Positions 1 to 9,100 of a stretch of DNA of 13,796 nt are shown here, one piece after another (within the stretch, counting starts at the first letter, position 1; each line of letters begins with the position of its first letter). This stretch comes from Bacteroidales bacterium UBA4459. GTDB taxonomy: Bacteria > Bacteroidota > Bacteroidia > Bacteroidales > F082. The DNA lies in contig DGOT01000185.1 of assembly GCA_002389465.1 (NCBI GenBank), forward strand, positions 40,105 through 53,900, read 5' to 3'. A program made the translations under genes and the position numbers. The notes beneath the pieces are model-generated. The model was not told the DNA's origin, ran no database searches, and saw only the letters and a list, made by a program, of their open reading frames with translations.

Positions 1-1673
1 CTTATGTAATACTTTCCCTGTTCTTCAGGTACTTTTGCTCTTAATTGTGTATTATATTTCTTATCAATTGTTACTCCTGATATGTCTTCCAGTTCCTGAT
101 AGGATATTACATTTCCCCTATAATAACAGGTAACGGCAATGAAAGTTCCCAGGCTATCCGTACCGATGGTAAACGGCTCATCAAATGGGTTGATCAGTTC
201 AACAGGAATATCAATGAATGAGTCTGGCTTAAATTCATTCCCGGGTAATTCAAAATCAATCTTCAGAAAATTATATGTCCGGTATTCCGGAATGGTACAA
301 TAATACATTTTTCCGTTTGCCCCTGTCTCTATGCTGTCGGTAACCGGAATGGGAAATGTCAGGCCATCCATCACCCAAATATCTTTATTGTTATTAAATA
401 ACGCCACCTCCCTGCCAAAAAGTTCTCTTTCTATTCCCGCAATGTCAAATTGATTTAACCTGTATTTGATAGAATTATAGGTGAATACGTTCTTATTCCC
501 GTAAAAATAATATTTAGCCGCTTTCTGGTACGAATTTACAAACACAACGGGTTTATCACGGGCTATTTCATGAATGTCATCGGCCCAGGTGTCCCAATCA
601 TGAAACTCTACTTTAACATGATATCTATTCTCTACCGGAAGATAATTAACAACCAATAATATACGCAAAGTAAAAACCAGTAGAGCACTTATAATTCCGA
701 GGATATATATACTTCTAACTACCTTTTTTCTTGAGCTGAACCCTTTGTAGGCAATAATCATCAAAGGAATGATTGCCGTACTGGTCCAGTTGGCTTCAAC
801 CGGCCCTCTGAACGACATGACCAAACCCACCAACAATACCCCGAAAGCATTATATTTTAAAGCCTTGTTCATTAAATTCTTCGGTTTATATTTCATGCCG
901 AAATACAACAAGAATAAGGCTATGAGCGGATTCATGATGCCTATCTGGCCTGAAAGATAGTTTGTAATATTCTGCCACCTAAAATAATAGCCTATGGCAC
1001 GCTCACCCAAATGATAATGAACCGTAACAAAATCATGCTGTATTTCCCAGATCAGGTGGGGAATCATCAAAACCGATGAGGTGATAAAGATCAGCCAGAA
1101 AGATTTTTGTTTTACCAGTTTAAGGTTAGACAAAACGGTAAAAAAAATAACCAGAATACCCGTGTATTTGCTGTATAGCAAAGCGGCAACAGACAGAGAA
1201 ACGAACAGTATGTTTTTCAGGCTGTCGTTTTTCAGATAATTACGATAAGCAATAAAAAATACAGCACTGAAAAAAATTAACGGCACATCGGGAACAGCAA
1301 TAAAGCCCCCCACCTGCACAATGAGAATGGAAAACCATACAGTGAAAAACAACAGGTAATTTTTTACTTCAGCTATCTTCATAAACAGTATGAGAGCCGC
1401 TACAGAAGACAGTACGACCAATAACCGTACACCTAATTCGCCGGATATTATCGTTGAACCCAGTTTTATGAATAGTGCCAGCATAGGCGGATGGTCGTAA
1501 TATCCCCATGCCAGGTCAGTGGCGTAAAAATAGTAATACGCCTCGTCATGAATGAGCTCGGTAAAGAAAGCCTGGACCAAATTAATAAGAAGCCAGAATA
1601 ATAAAATACCGTAATAGAGGCGTTTAGATTGAGTCCGGTGTATTCCTGGTTTTGGTGTTGCTTTTATATCCAA
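1..1673 (-). CDS. ArnT/PMT-type membrane glycosyltransferase, 3' end outside window
   Basis: The minus strand is open without a stop from a TTG at 1673 to the left edge (557 codons seen), so the C-terminus is missing. The protein begins LDIKATPKPG (Met if TTG initiates) and has about ten hydrophobic segments up to residue 345. The family signature lies in the first periplasmic loop: HDEAYYYFY (residues 42-50, acidic pair D43-E44) followed by YYDHPP (58-63), as in dolichyl-phosphate-mannose mannosyltransferase-like/GT83 enzymes. These move a sugar from a polyprenyl-phosphate carrier onto an acceptor on the outer face of the inner membrane; donor and acceptor here are unknown. Residues from about 350 on are soluble, and about 470-557 look like beta-sandwich sequence. 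No ATG exists near the start: the frame is closed by a TAA shortly upstream, and the TTG overlaps the end of the preceding gene by 10 bases, suggesting translational coupling. Confidence 0.87.
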   Translation of the reverse strand, partial: MDIKATPKPGIHRTQSKRLYYGILLFWLLINLVQAFFTELIHDEAYYYFYATDLAWGYYDHPPMLALFIKLGSTIISGELGVRLLVVLSSVAALILFMKIAEVKNYLLFFTVWFSILIVQVGGFIAVPDVPLIFFSAVFFIAYRNYLKNDSLKNILFVSLSVAALLYSKYTGILVIFFTVLSNLKLVKQKSFWLIFITSSVLMIPHLIWEIQHDFVTVHYHLGERAIGYYFRWQNITNYLSGQIGIMNPLIALFLLYFGMKYKPKNLMNKALKYNAFGVLLVGLVMSFRGPVEANWTSTAIIPLMIIAYKGFSSRKKVVRSIYILGIISALLVFTLRILLVVNYLPVENRYHVKVEFHDWDTWADDIHEIARDKPVVFVNSYQKAAKYYFYGNKNVFTYNSIKYRLNQFDIAGIERELFGREVALFNNNKDIWVMDGLTFPIPVTDSIETGANGKMYYCTIPEYRTYNFLKIDFELPGNEFKPDSFIDIPVELINPFDEPFTIGTDSLGTFIAVTCYYRGNVISYQELEDISGVTIDKKYNTQLRAKVPEEQGKYYI

Positions 1674-2035
1674 TGAATGTAGGTGTTGAAGATAAGAAAT
1701 ACAATAAGGATCAGGTTAGCAACCATTCCGAATTTTGTGTCAGGCCAGCCGGTAATGCACAGGACAAGCGACACAACAATTACAGCCCAGATGTACTTAC
1801 CCCATAAAAATGGTTGTGCAATAAGATCGTACCCGATTATACCAAACGATAAGGCAACAGCCAGATAGATGACCCCCAGAAGGCGCACACCTGAATCTCC
1901 GATATTAATGTTGTCGGGATAAATTGTTGTTTTATAAACTACTTCCTTGTCTTTCATAATTTTCCAATACACCAGAAAACCAACAATGTGGGCCAATCCA
2001 TGAATAAATAAAAAAACTGCTAAGGCAATGTGCAT
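1664..2035 (-). CDS. small four-helix membrane protein, unknown function
   Basis: A 123-residue hydrophobic protein starting at the ATG at 2035; an in-frame TTG three codons upstream is a weaker alternative. Four membrane segments are visible at about 1-23, 51-70, 79-95 and 103-119. Two motifs stand out: HGLAHIVGF (12-20) in the first helix and the region WPDTKFGMVANLI (97-109) before the last helix. I recognise this combination from short uncharacterised bacterial membrane proteins, but no function is known to me. The histidines in helix 1 might bind a metal or cofactor, which is only a guess. Its stop overlaps the start of the downstream glycosyltransferase, so the two are probably one transcript; whether they work together is unclear. 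Confidence 0.8.
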   Translation of the reverse strand: MHIALAVFLFIHGLAHIVGFLVYWKIMKDKEVVYKTTIYPDNINIGDSGVRLLGVIYLAVALSFGIIGYDLIAQPFLWGKYIWAVIVVSLVLCITGWPDTKFGMVANLILIVFLIFNTYIHWI

Positions 2036-2120
2036 GATATGCAAATTAAAAACACGATAAATTTATAAAAAGATATTATACAGCACAGGATAAGTTTTGC
2101 ATACCGGCAGGCAGTCTTCC

Positions 2121-2136
2121 AAATAGTAAACTATTT
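2121..2136. promoter_or_regulatory. palindrome upstream of the kinase promoter element
   Basis: AAATAGT and ACTATTT form a perfect 7-bp inverted repeat separated by AA. It ends three bases before the TACTTTTG element of the kinase gene, so a protein bound here would overlap the RNA polymerase site. It also lies in the gap between divergent genes and could influence both. AT-rich short palindromes arise by chance, so this is a candidate operator only. Confidence 0.35.
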
Positions 2137-2139
2137 ATT

Positions 2140-2147
2140 TACTTTTG
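2140..2147 (+). promoter_or_regulatory. Bacteroidota-type -7 element for the kinase gene
   Basis: TACTTTTG followed by CC matches the TAnnTTTG consensus of the Bacteroidota primary sigma factor. It ends 16 bases before the ATG at 2164, giving a short AT-rich leader. No good -33 TTTG box sits at the usual distance upstream. Confidence 0.6.
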
Positions 2148-2163
2148 CCACAAATTTTTAATT

Positions 2164-3150
2164 ATGGAGAAGATTATCGGATTAGGAAGTGCTTTGGTAG
2201 ATTTACTGATCAAACTGGAAAATGATCGTTTATTGGAAGAATTTAACCTGCCGAAAGGGAGCATGACATTAATTGACAATGAAACCAAGGAACTGATTGC
2301 CCATAAAACCACCCATTTGGAAAATGAAATGGTTTCGGGCGGATCAGCAGCGAATACGATTCACGGGTTGGCACAGCTTGGTGCCGAAACTGCTTTCCTG
2401 GGTAAAGTAGGAACCGATGCAACAGGTGCTTTTTTTCAGGCAGATCTTGAGAAAAACCAAATCAAACCCCTACTTATCCATTCAGCAACAACTTCGGGCG
2501 TTGCCAGTACGCTTATAAGTAAAGATGGCGAGCGGACTTTCGGCACTTATTTGGGGGCATCGGTTGAGCTCTCGGCTGGTGAACTTTTGGAAGAATATTT
2601 TCATGGTTACGATATATTGCATATCGAAGGCTACCTCATTTTTAATCATGAATTATTTGAGTCGGCTTTACAAAAAGCAAAGAAAGCCGGTTTGCGTATT
2701 TCGCTTGACTTGGCCAGCTATAATGTGGTGGAAGAAAATATTGATTTCTTAAAAGACATGGTTATCAGATATGTCGACATCCTGTTTGCCAACGAAGAAG
2801 AAGCGCGTGCCTATACGGGAAAAGAGGACCCGAAAGAAGCACTGGATATTATCGCCGGACACACGGAGTTGGCTATCGTCAAAACGGGGAAAAGCGGATC
2901 ACTTGTCACATATAACGAAACCGTTTACAAAATACCCCCCGTAACAGCCAGAGCCCTTGACACGACCGGAGCTGGTGACGTTTACGCATCTGGGTTTCTT
3001 TTCGGAGTGATAAATAATATGAGCCTTATGGATGCCGGTTATCTGGGCTCGCTGATGGCGGCTAAAGTTATCGAAACCTATGGAGCTAAGATACCTGAAG
3101 ATTCTCTGTCATTTATCAGACAGGAAATAAAAACTTTACAGTCGGTATAA
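2164..3150 (+). CDS. PfkB-family kinase, adenosine kinase-like
   Basis: A 328-residue, full-length ribokinase/PfkB-fold enzyme that transfers a phosphate from ATP to a sugar or nucleoside hydroxyl in the cytoplasm. Visible features are the N-terminal strand IIGLGSALVD, the substrate-side glycine motif GGSAANT (59-65) with a following G-K-V-G-T-D, the segment FANEEEARAYTG (208-219), and the C-terminal PfkB signature DTTGAGD (266-272), whose last Asp is the catalytic base and whose glycines form the anion hole. The overall pattern matches bacterial proteins usually annotated as adenosine kinase, but sugar kinases share it, so the substrate is inferred. The ahcY fragment at the other end of the window produces adenosine, a loose pathway link at most. 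The next gene follows 99 bases downstream behind its own promoter-like element. Confidence 0.92.
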   Translation: MEKIIGLGSALVDLLIKLENDRLLEEFNLPKGSMTLIDNETKELIAHKTTHLENEMVSGGSAANTIHGLAQLGAETAFLGKVGTDATGAFFQADLEKNQIKPLLIHSATTSGVASTLISKDGERTFGTYLGASVELSAGELLEEYFHGYDILHIEGYLIFNHELFESALQKAKKAGLRISLDLASYNVVEENIDFLKDMVIRYVDILFANEEEARAYTGKEDPKEALDIIAGHTELAIVKTGKSGSLVTYNETVYKIPPVTARALDTTGAGDVYASGFLFGVINNMSLMDAGYLGSLMAAKVIETYGAKIPEDSLSFIRQEIKTLQSV

Positions 3151-3156
3151 TCAGTT

Positions 3157-3236
3157 TAAATTGATTATTAACTACCAACGAAACACATATTTTGTTACAT
3201 TTGCCGACCTGTAAATTTAAAGTGCTAATCAATTTA
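3157..3236. repeat. 11-bp inverted repeat flanking the EF-G paralog promoter
   Basis: TAAATTGATTA (3157-3167) and TAATCAATTTA (3226-3236) are exact reverse complements, 58 bases apart, bracketing the TACATTTG element at 3196-3203. They could be paired binding sites or let the leader fold. Both arms are AT-rich, so chance is possible. Confidence 0.35.
3196..3203 (+). promoter_or_regulatory. Bacteroidota-type -7 element for the EF-G paralog
   Basis: TACATTTG followed by CC matches TAnnTTTG. It ends 46 bases before the chosen ATG at 3250, giving a leader of about 40 bases. No matching -33 box was seen at the usual distance. Confidence 0.6.
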
Positions 3237-3249
3237 GAGTTTGAACATT

Positions 3250-5385
3250 ATGAAGGTTTTTAAGACGACTGAAATCAGAAATGTTGCGCTGATAGGCGGA
3301 GCTAAATCCGGAAAAACTACGATGGCCGAAGCTATGTTGTTCGAAGGAAAATCAATTAACAGAAAAGGAACTATAGAAGATCATAATACAGTTTCCGATT
3401 ACAAAGAGATAGAAATAGAGAAAGAACACTCGGTGCACTCATCGCTATTGCATACTATTTTCAACGATGTTAAAATTAACCTTATAGATGCTCCCGGATT
3501 TTCGGATTTTGTAGGCGAGTCCCTGGCCGCCCTCAATGTTGCCGACACAGCTCTTTTAATGATAAACGGTCAGTCGGGCGTGGAAGCCACCACAGAAACT
3601 GCCTGGGCTGCTGCCGAGCTGAACAACACACCGCTAATGTTTGCCGTAAACCAGCTTGACCACCATGGAGCTAATTTTGACGATGCCATTAATTCGATCA
3701 AGGATTATTTTGGCGAAAAAGTAACTATTGTTCAATATCCGGTAAACACCGGCGAAGGCTTTGATACCATTATCGACCTGATCCTGATGAAACAATTGAC
3801 GTTTAAAGTTGACGGTGGCGCTCCTGAAGTTTCCGATATTCCTGATTCGGAAAAAGACAAAGCAGAAGAATTGCACTTAGCTTTAGTGGAAAATGCTGCC
3901 GAAGGCGATGAAGCACTGATGGAAAAATATTTTGAAAACGATGGGTTGACTATGGATGAAATGCGTGAAGGAGTAAGACTCGGCATGATCAGCAGAAGTA
4001 TCTATCCGGTTATGTGCTCATCGGCAAAATATGGTATTGGTGTTAACCGCATCCTCGATTTCATTACCCGTTCCTGTCCTTCACCTGATTTATTGCCAGC
4101 CAGAAAAACTACGGAAGGTAAAGAGTTTTCGTGTAAAGAGAACGACCCGACAGCTATGTTTATATTCAAAACTTCTATCGAGCAACATCTGGGTGAAGTA
4201 AGCTTTTTTAAAGTTTACGGCGGAACCATTAAAGAAGGTCAGGATCTGATCAATACGCGGACCGGTAACAAGGAAAGAATTTCGCAGCTGTTCACGCTGA
4301 ACGGAAAAAACCGCGATAAAGTGGACACCGTTTTTGCCGGAGATATTGCTGCTACAATCAAACTGAAAGACGTGCGTACCAGCGATTCATTAATGGACTC
4401 TAAAAATGCTTCAGCAGGTTTCGAGCCAATTTATTTACCAGATCCTTTATATACAGTAGCCATTAAATCTGTTAACTCTTCGGATGACGAAAAACTAGGA
4501 GCTGTCCTGAATGAACTACACAAAACTGACCCATCGCTGATAACTGAATTTTCACGCGAACTGAAACAAATGTTGATTAAATCGCAGGGAGAGTTCCATG
4601 TAAACACGGTTAAATGGTACCTTAACACCATGGAGAAAATTGAAGTGGAAGTTTTCTCACCAAAAATTCCTTACAGGGAAACCATTACGAAATCGGCACG
4701 TGCCGACTACCGTCATAAAAAACAATCAGGTGGTTCTGGACAGTTTGGCGAAGTTCACCTGATGATCCAGCCTTATTTTGAAGGTTATAAAAAACCTTCC
4801 GACTTTTCTGTCCGGGGTACCGAAGAACATGACCTGCCTTGGGGCGGTAAGCTTGTATTCAACAACTGTATTGTCGGCGGAGCTATCGACACCCGCTTCC
4901 TGCCGGCGATATTGAAAGGTATTATGGAACGGATGAACGAAGGCCCGTTAACAGGTTCGTATGCACGCGATATTGTTGTGTATATCTACGATGGTAAAAT
5001 GCACCCGGTCGACTCCAACGAAATCTCGTTTAAACTTGCGGGAAGACATGCTTTCAGTACAGCCTTTAAAAATGCAGGGCCTAAGATTATGGAGCCTGTT
5101 TATGATATTGTTGTTAAAGTTCCGGAAGATATGATGGGATCGGCAATGACTGACTTACAAGGGCGTAGAGCGATTATCATGGGTATGGATGCGGAAGGCA
5201 AAAATCAGGTAATCAAGGCTAAAGTACCTTTGGCTGAAATACAACGCTATGCTACCTCGCTGAGTTCAATTACTTCGGGAAGAGGTACTTTTACCATGAA
5301 ATTCGATGCCTACCAGCAGGTACCTGGTGATGTTCAGGACAAACTGCTAAAAGAGTACGAAGAATCACTTCAGGATGAAGACTAA
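3250..5385 (+). CDS. fusA2: elongation factor G paralog with altered GTPase motifs
   Basis: A 711-residue protein with the five-domain EF-G layout: G domain about 1-280, domain II about 300-390, domain III about 398-470, domain IV about 475-600, domain V about 610-690. The ATG at 3250 is preferred over an in-frame TTG at 3241. The P-loop is intact (GGAKSGKTT, 16-24) and the G5 motif SAK is present (258-260). Other G motifs differ from housekeeping EF-G: the switch I Thr position reads His63 (EHSVHS), the DxPGH motif reads DAPGF (80-84) so the catalytic His is Phe84, and NKxD reads NQLD (134-137). Domain IV keeps the decoding-site loop HPVDSNE (585-591), and domain V keeps the VPLAEI...YAT region. 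It should therefore still bind ribosomes and translocate tRNA-mRNA, but hydrolyse GTP poorly. Bacteroides has a described EF-G2 paralog lacking GTPase activity, important in starvation and gut colonisation; orthology is inferred. Confidence 0.9.
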   Translation: MKVFKTTEIRNVALIGGAKSGKTTMAEAMLFEGKSINRKGTIEDHNTVSDYKEIEIEKEHSVHSSLLHTIFNDVKINLIDAPGFSDFVGESLAALNVADTALLMINGQSGVEATTETAWAAAELNNTPLMFAVNQLDHHGANFDDAINSIKDYFGEKVTIVQYPVNTGEGFDTIIDLILMKQLTFKVDGGAPEVSDIPDSEKDKAEELHLALVENAAEGDEALMEKYFENDGLTMDEMREGVRLGMISRSIYPVMCSSAKYGIGVNRILDFITRSCPSPDLLPARKTTEGKEFSCKENDPTAMFIFKTSIEQHLGEVSFFKVYGGTIKEGQDLINTRTGNKERISQLFTLNGKNRDKVDTVFAGDIAATIKLKDVRTSDSLMDSKNASAGFEPIYLPDPLYTVAIKSVNSSDDEKLGAVLNELHKTDPSLITEFSRELKQMLIKSQGEFHVNTVKWYLNTMEKIEVEVFSPKIPYRETITKSARADYRHKKQSGGSGQFGEVHLMIQPYFEGYKKPSDFSVRGTEEHDLPWGGKLVFNNCIVGGAIDTRFLPAILKGIMERMNEGPLTGSYARDIVVYIYDGKMHPVDSNEISFKLAGRHAFSTAFKNAGPKIMEPVYDIVVKVPEDMMGSAMTDLQGRRAIIMGMDAEGKNQVIKAKVPLAEIQRYATSLSSITSGRGTFTMKFDAYQQVPGDVQDKLLKEYEESLQDED

Positions 5386-5406
5386 ATATTGGTCTTTTAA
5401 ATTTAT

Positions 5407-5434
5407 AAAGAGCCGGCAAACACACTGGCTCTTT
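5407..5434 (+). terminator. hairpin terminator after the EF-G paralog
   Basis: AAAGAGCC (5407-5414) pairs perfectly with GGCTCTTT (5427-5434) around a 12-base loop. It starts 22 bases after the EF-G paralog stop and is followed by the pyrimidine-rich CTGCTTTT. It separates this gene from the thioesterase downstream. Confidence 0.75.
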
Positions 5435-5453
5435 CTGCTTTTAACGAAAAGTA

Positions 5454-5975
5454 ATGGGGGAAAACACATCTAACATGCCTGATTTAAGAGGGAAACCCGG
5501 CTGGAAGGAAATTGAATACCCGGAAGAATACCGCAAACTGCAGTCGTTTGTTTTAGGAGACCAGTCGGCCGACAGGCTCGTTGTTCAGTATTTTACGCGG
5601 AAAAGCGATCACCGGTTCTTCGGCAAGGTGTTTTTCGGTGAAGCCACCCAGGGCCCTCCGGGACATGCCCACGGCGGAAGTATGGCTGCCGTACTGGATG
5701 AAGCAATGGGGTTTGCTGCCTGGATAGCAGGACAGACAGTGGTTGCTGCTAAAATTACTGTAGAATACATGCAGATGCTTCCTGTTAACTCAGTTGTTAC
5801 GGTAGAAGCCTGGGTAGAAAACATTGACGGCCGAAAGGTGATGACCAAGGGGAAAATTTATGATGGTGATAAAATCTTTTCCTCATCCGAAGGTTTGTTC
5901 ATCAGTATCCCCGCCGAGAAATTTGGCGATGAGGCACATTACCTGTTTAAAGTAAAAGAGCAGGGAAAAACCTGA
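5454..5975 (+). CDS. PaaI/4HBT-family hotdog thioesterase
   Basis: A 173-residue single-domain hotdog-fold protein, likely a soluble enzyme that hydrolyses acyl-CoA thioesters. The active-site region is clear: GPPGHAHGGSMAAVLDEAMG (68-87), with the HGG motif at 73-75 opening the long central helix and the acidic pair D82-E83 where this family places its catalytic carboxylate. The strand ITVEYMQMLPVNSVVTVEAWV (101-121) is the typical beta strand after the hot-dog helix. About 45 residues precede the core, longer than minimal PaaI proteins but usual for YigI/THEM4-like members. The ATG at 5454 is taken; the ATG at 5475 (Met8) is also possible. The substrate is unknown. It lies between two terminators and is probably transcribed alone, converging on the RND pump gene. 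Confidence 0.88.
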   Translation: MGENTSNMPDLRGKPGWKEIEYPEEYRKLQSFVLGDQSADRLVVQYFTRKSDHRFFGKVFFGEATQGPPGHAHGGSMAAVLDEAMGFAAWIAGQTVVAAKITVEYMQMLPVNSVVTVEAWVENIDGRKVMTKGKIYDGDKIFSSSEGLFISIPAEKFGDEAHYLFKVKEQGKT

Positions 5976-6061
5976 TCTATCCCTGTGGGTGAAGTAAACC
6001 TCTCGGCAGAAGCCCTGTAAAGTTGAAGAATTGGAAAATCAGCTGTTTTTCTTCTCTTTTT

Positions 6062-6113
6062 TTATCCTTTATGGTCTCCACACACAACGATCGGCTTCGA
6101 CCTGAAAGGATAA
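6062..6113. terminator. long hairpin between convergent thioesterase and RND genes
   Basis: TTATCCTTT (6062-6070) pairs perfectly with AAAGGATAA (6105-6113), with a second paired block GGTC (6073-6076) / GACC (6099-6102) inside and a 22-base loop. On the plus strand the stem is followed by TTTATTTTTTCTT, a good uridine tail that extends into the 3' end of the RND gene, so it can terminate the thioesterase transcript. On the minus strand the stem begins right after the RND stop but is followed by A residues, so termination there would be weaker. Confidence 0.65.
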
Positions 6114-6114
6114 T

Positions 6115-9100
6115 TTATTTTTTCTTCGAAAACAGAGCATCTATTTTATATTTTCCCTGCACCAATGCATGATACATGGAAGGGACAATAACCAGTGTGA
6201 GGAAAGTGGCGAAGCTCAGCCCGAAAATCACCGTCCAACTCATCGGGCCCCAGAAGGCCACGTTGTCGCCACCGAAATAGATTTTCGGGTCAAATGTATT
6301 CAGAAATGATATAAAATCAACATTAAACCCTACGGCCAGCGGTAAAAGCCCGAAGATGGTCGTAATGGCAGTGAGCAGTACGGGGCGTAGACGAGTTTTT
6401 CCGCCTTGGACAATACATTCTTTGGCATCCTCTGGAGGAAGCTGTGCTCCTTCGGGCAATCCAAGCTCTTTTCTTTTTCGCGCCTTCAGCAGGCTGATGT
6501 AATCAATCAGTACGATACCGTTGTTAACCACAACACCCGCCAGCGAAACAATGCCAATACCCGTCATAACAACAACAAAATCCATTTTAAACGTAGCCAG
6601 TCCGCCAAACACACCGATGGTACTCAGCAAAACGGTAAAAATGATCATCGCCGGCTTCACAAACGAATTAAATTGCGTGACCAGAATTATAGCAATCAAT
6701 GCCACGGCGATCAGCAGGGCTGTTTCCAGAAATGCCATCGACTCTTGCTGCTCTTCCTGCTCACCAGTAAACGAATAGGTTACGCCTGCCGGTATCGGAA
6801 AATGTTTCATCAACTTTTTCAATTCACTATTGATCTCATTGGCATTGTATCCTTCCATGACGTTCGAATAAATAGTAATGACCCGATCACGGTCAATCCT
6901 GTTAATAGCACCGTAGGTAGAACTATAAGTAAAATCTGCTACAGCCGAAATCGGTATCTGAACTATTTTGCCTGTAGCCTGGCTACGGAAAGTGATCCGT
7001 TGATTGATCAAATCCTCAAAATTGTATCTGTATTTGTCGTCCAGTTTCATTCTAATCTTGTATTCATCCTCTCCTTCCTTAAAATCAGAAATTTCTTTGC
7101 CGAACAGTGCCGTTCGTATGGCTTCCCCGATCTGTCCCGTGGAAAGACCATAGCGCCTGGCTTTCTCCCTGTTAATATTTACCAGCAATTCGGGTTTTCC
7201 TACATCGAGGTCGATTTTTAATGCTTCGATACCCGGAATACGTGCTGCATTGATCACGGAACGAATGGTGTCTGTCAACGACAGTAAGGTGTTAAAATCT
7301 TTTCCGTGAATTTCCAGGTTGATCGGTTTGCCTGTAGGAGGGCCGTGCTTTTGTTCTTCAATGGATATAACTACACCGGGGTATTGCCCCACCAGATTGT
7401 CCTCAAGCACCTTCTGAATCTCCCGTGTGTTTCTGCCGCCTCTGTCCTCATATTCTACAAAATTCACGGTTATAAGCCCCCTGTTAGTTCCTCCCGAGCG
7501 GCCGCTTAACCCTTCGTTTTCGCCTGCAGCTCCTTTACCAACAGTAGTGAGCACCGAGTTTACAATATTCATATCCGGTTTCAGCACGTCAAATACTTTC
7601 TTTTCAATAATACGGGTCATTGAATCGGTTACATCAATATCTGTGTTAATGGGCAATTCGGACAGAATATTTATGAGTTTAGGATCCTGAGAAGGGAAAA
7701 AGACAACCTTCGGGCTGGAACCAAAATAAAACATCATTGTAAAAATCATCAGCAGAAAAGTGCCCGCAATAAACAAATAGGACGTTTTTCCGTTTAATGC
7801 AAACCGGATAAATTTAAGGTAGGTGTTTTCAAGCCATACAAGACCTTTTCTCTGAAACCAAAGTGCCAGACGCGACATAAACAGCAGGTCGAGTATTCCG
7901 ATGAAAGCAAAAACCAGCAAAATAGTTCCCAACCAGTTTATTTTCAACAGATAAGCTCCTCCAGCCAGAACAGCCAGCAAAATAATGATCCTGATATGGC
8001 GCGAAGGCTTCGGTAATACTACATTAGCTCCTTTTTTATAATAATTTGTAAATACCACGGGAACTATTACCAGGGCTACCAGGAGTGACGAACTCAGTAC
8101 AATGATCAGTGTTTCGGGCATGTAGCTCATAAACTTGCCCATAATGCTGTCCCAAAACAACAGCGGGAAAAAGGCGGCCAGCGTTGTTGCTGTTGATGAA
8201 ATAATAGGAACAGCTACCTCTCCCGTAGCCTGCCTGGCAGCTTTCATCTTGCTGTATCCCTGTTGTACATACCGGAACATGTTTTCTGTAACTACGATGG
8301 CGTTATCCACCAGCATGCCCAGAGCAAGGATCAGGGAAAATAAAACGATCATGTTGATCTTGTAATCCATGATGCCCAATATTAGGAACGACAGGAACAT
8401 TGACATGGGGATAGCCAGGCCAACAATCAGGGAGTTTCGTGTACCAAGGAAAAGAAACAAAATAATGATCACAAAGATCATTCCCATGATGATACTGTTT
8501 TCCAGGTTGCTCAGTTGCCTTTTAACCATTTCAGACTGGTCGTTGGTTATCGTGACAATCAACTTATCCGGAATGGTGTGGTTCTCCCTTGCTCCCTCCA
8601 GAATGACGTTTACCTGGTCGATCGTGGAAAGCAGATTTTCACCGCTTTTTTTAACCACCTGCAGCGAAACAACGGGCTGGTGATCGAGTCGTGCATAACT
8701 GTCGCGTTCGGCAAAACCATATTCCACATAGCCAACATCGCTCAGGTAAACAATATTACCTTTTTCACTTTTTACAATAATATTTTCTATTTCGGAAGGA
8801 TCCCGGAACTCACCCACTAAACGGATAGTACGCCGTATCTCTCCCATTTTTATATCGCCACCCGACATGGACACATTTTCACGGGTCACGGCATTTTCCA
8901 CATCTGTATAACTTACCTTGAGCGAGCTCATTTTAAAAGGATCGAGGTTGATGCGCACTTCCCTGTCGGTAATACCGGTAATGTTTACTTTGGAAACTTC
9001 ATAGATCGTCTCAATTTCGTCTTTCAGATCTTCGGCATAATCTTTTAGCTCGACGATGCTGAAGTCTCCGCTCAAGTTGATGTTAATAACCGGAAATTCT

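Noticed and set aside
769..960. Short plus-strand open frame
   Set aside because: It is antisense to the glycosyltransferase membrane region, which is continuously open and family-matched on the minus strand.
3241..3249. TTG at 3241 as the start of the EF-G paralog
   Set aside because: The ATG three codons later is a stronger start and gives the length normal for the family.
6406..7221. A 271-codon open frame on the plus strand
   Set aside because: It lies fully antisense to the strongly conserved C-terminal half of the RND pump; its translation shows no recognisable domain, signal or start context.
8135..8820. Several overlapping plus-strand open frames of 76-104 codons
   Set aside because: All are antisense to the RND helix 2-5 region and adjoining porter domain; no independent coding evidence.
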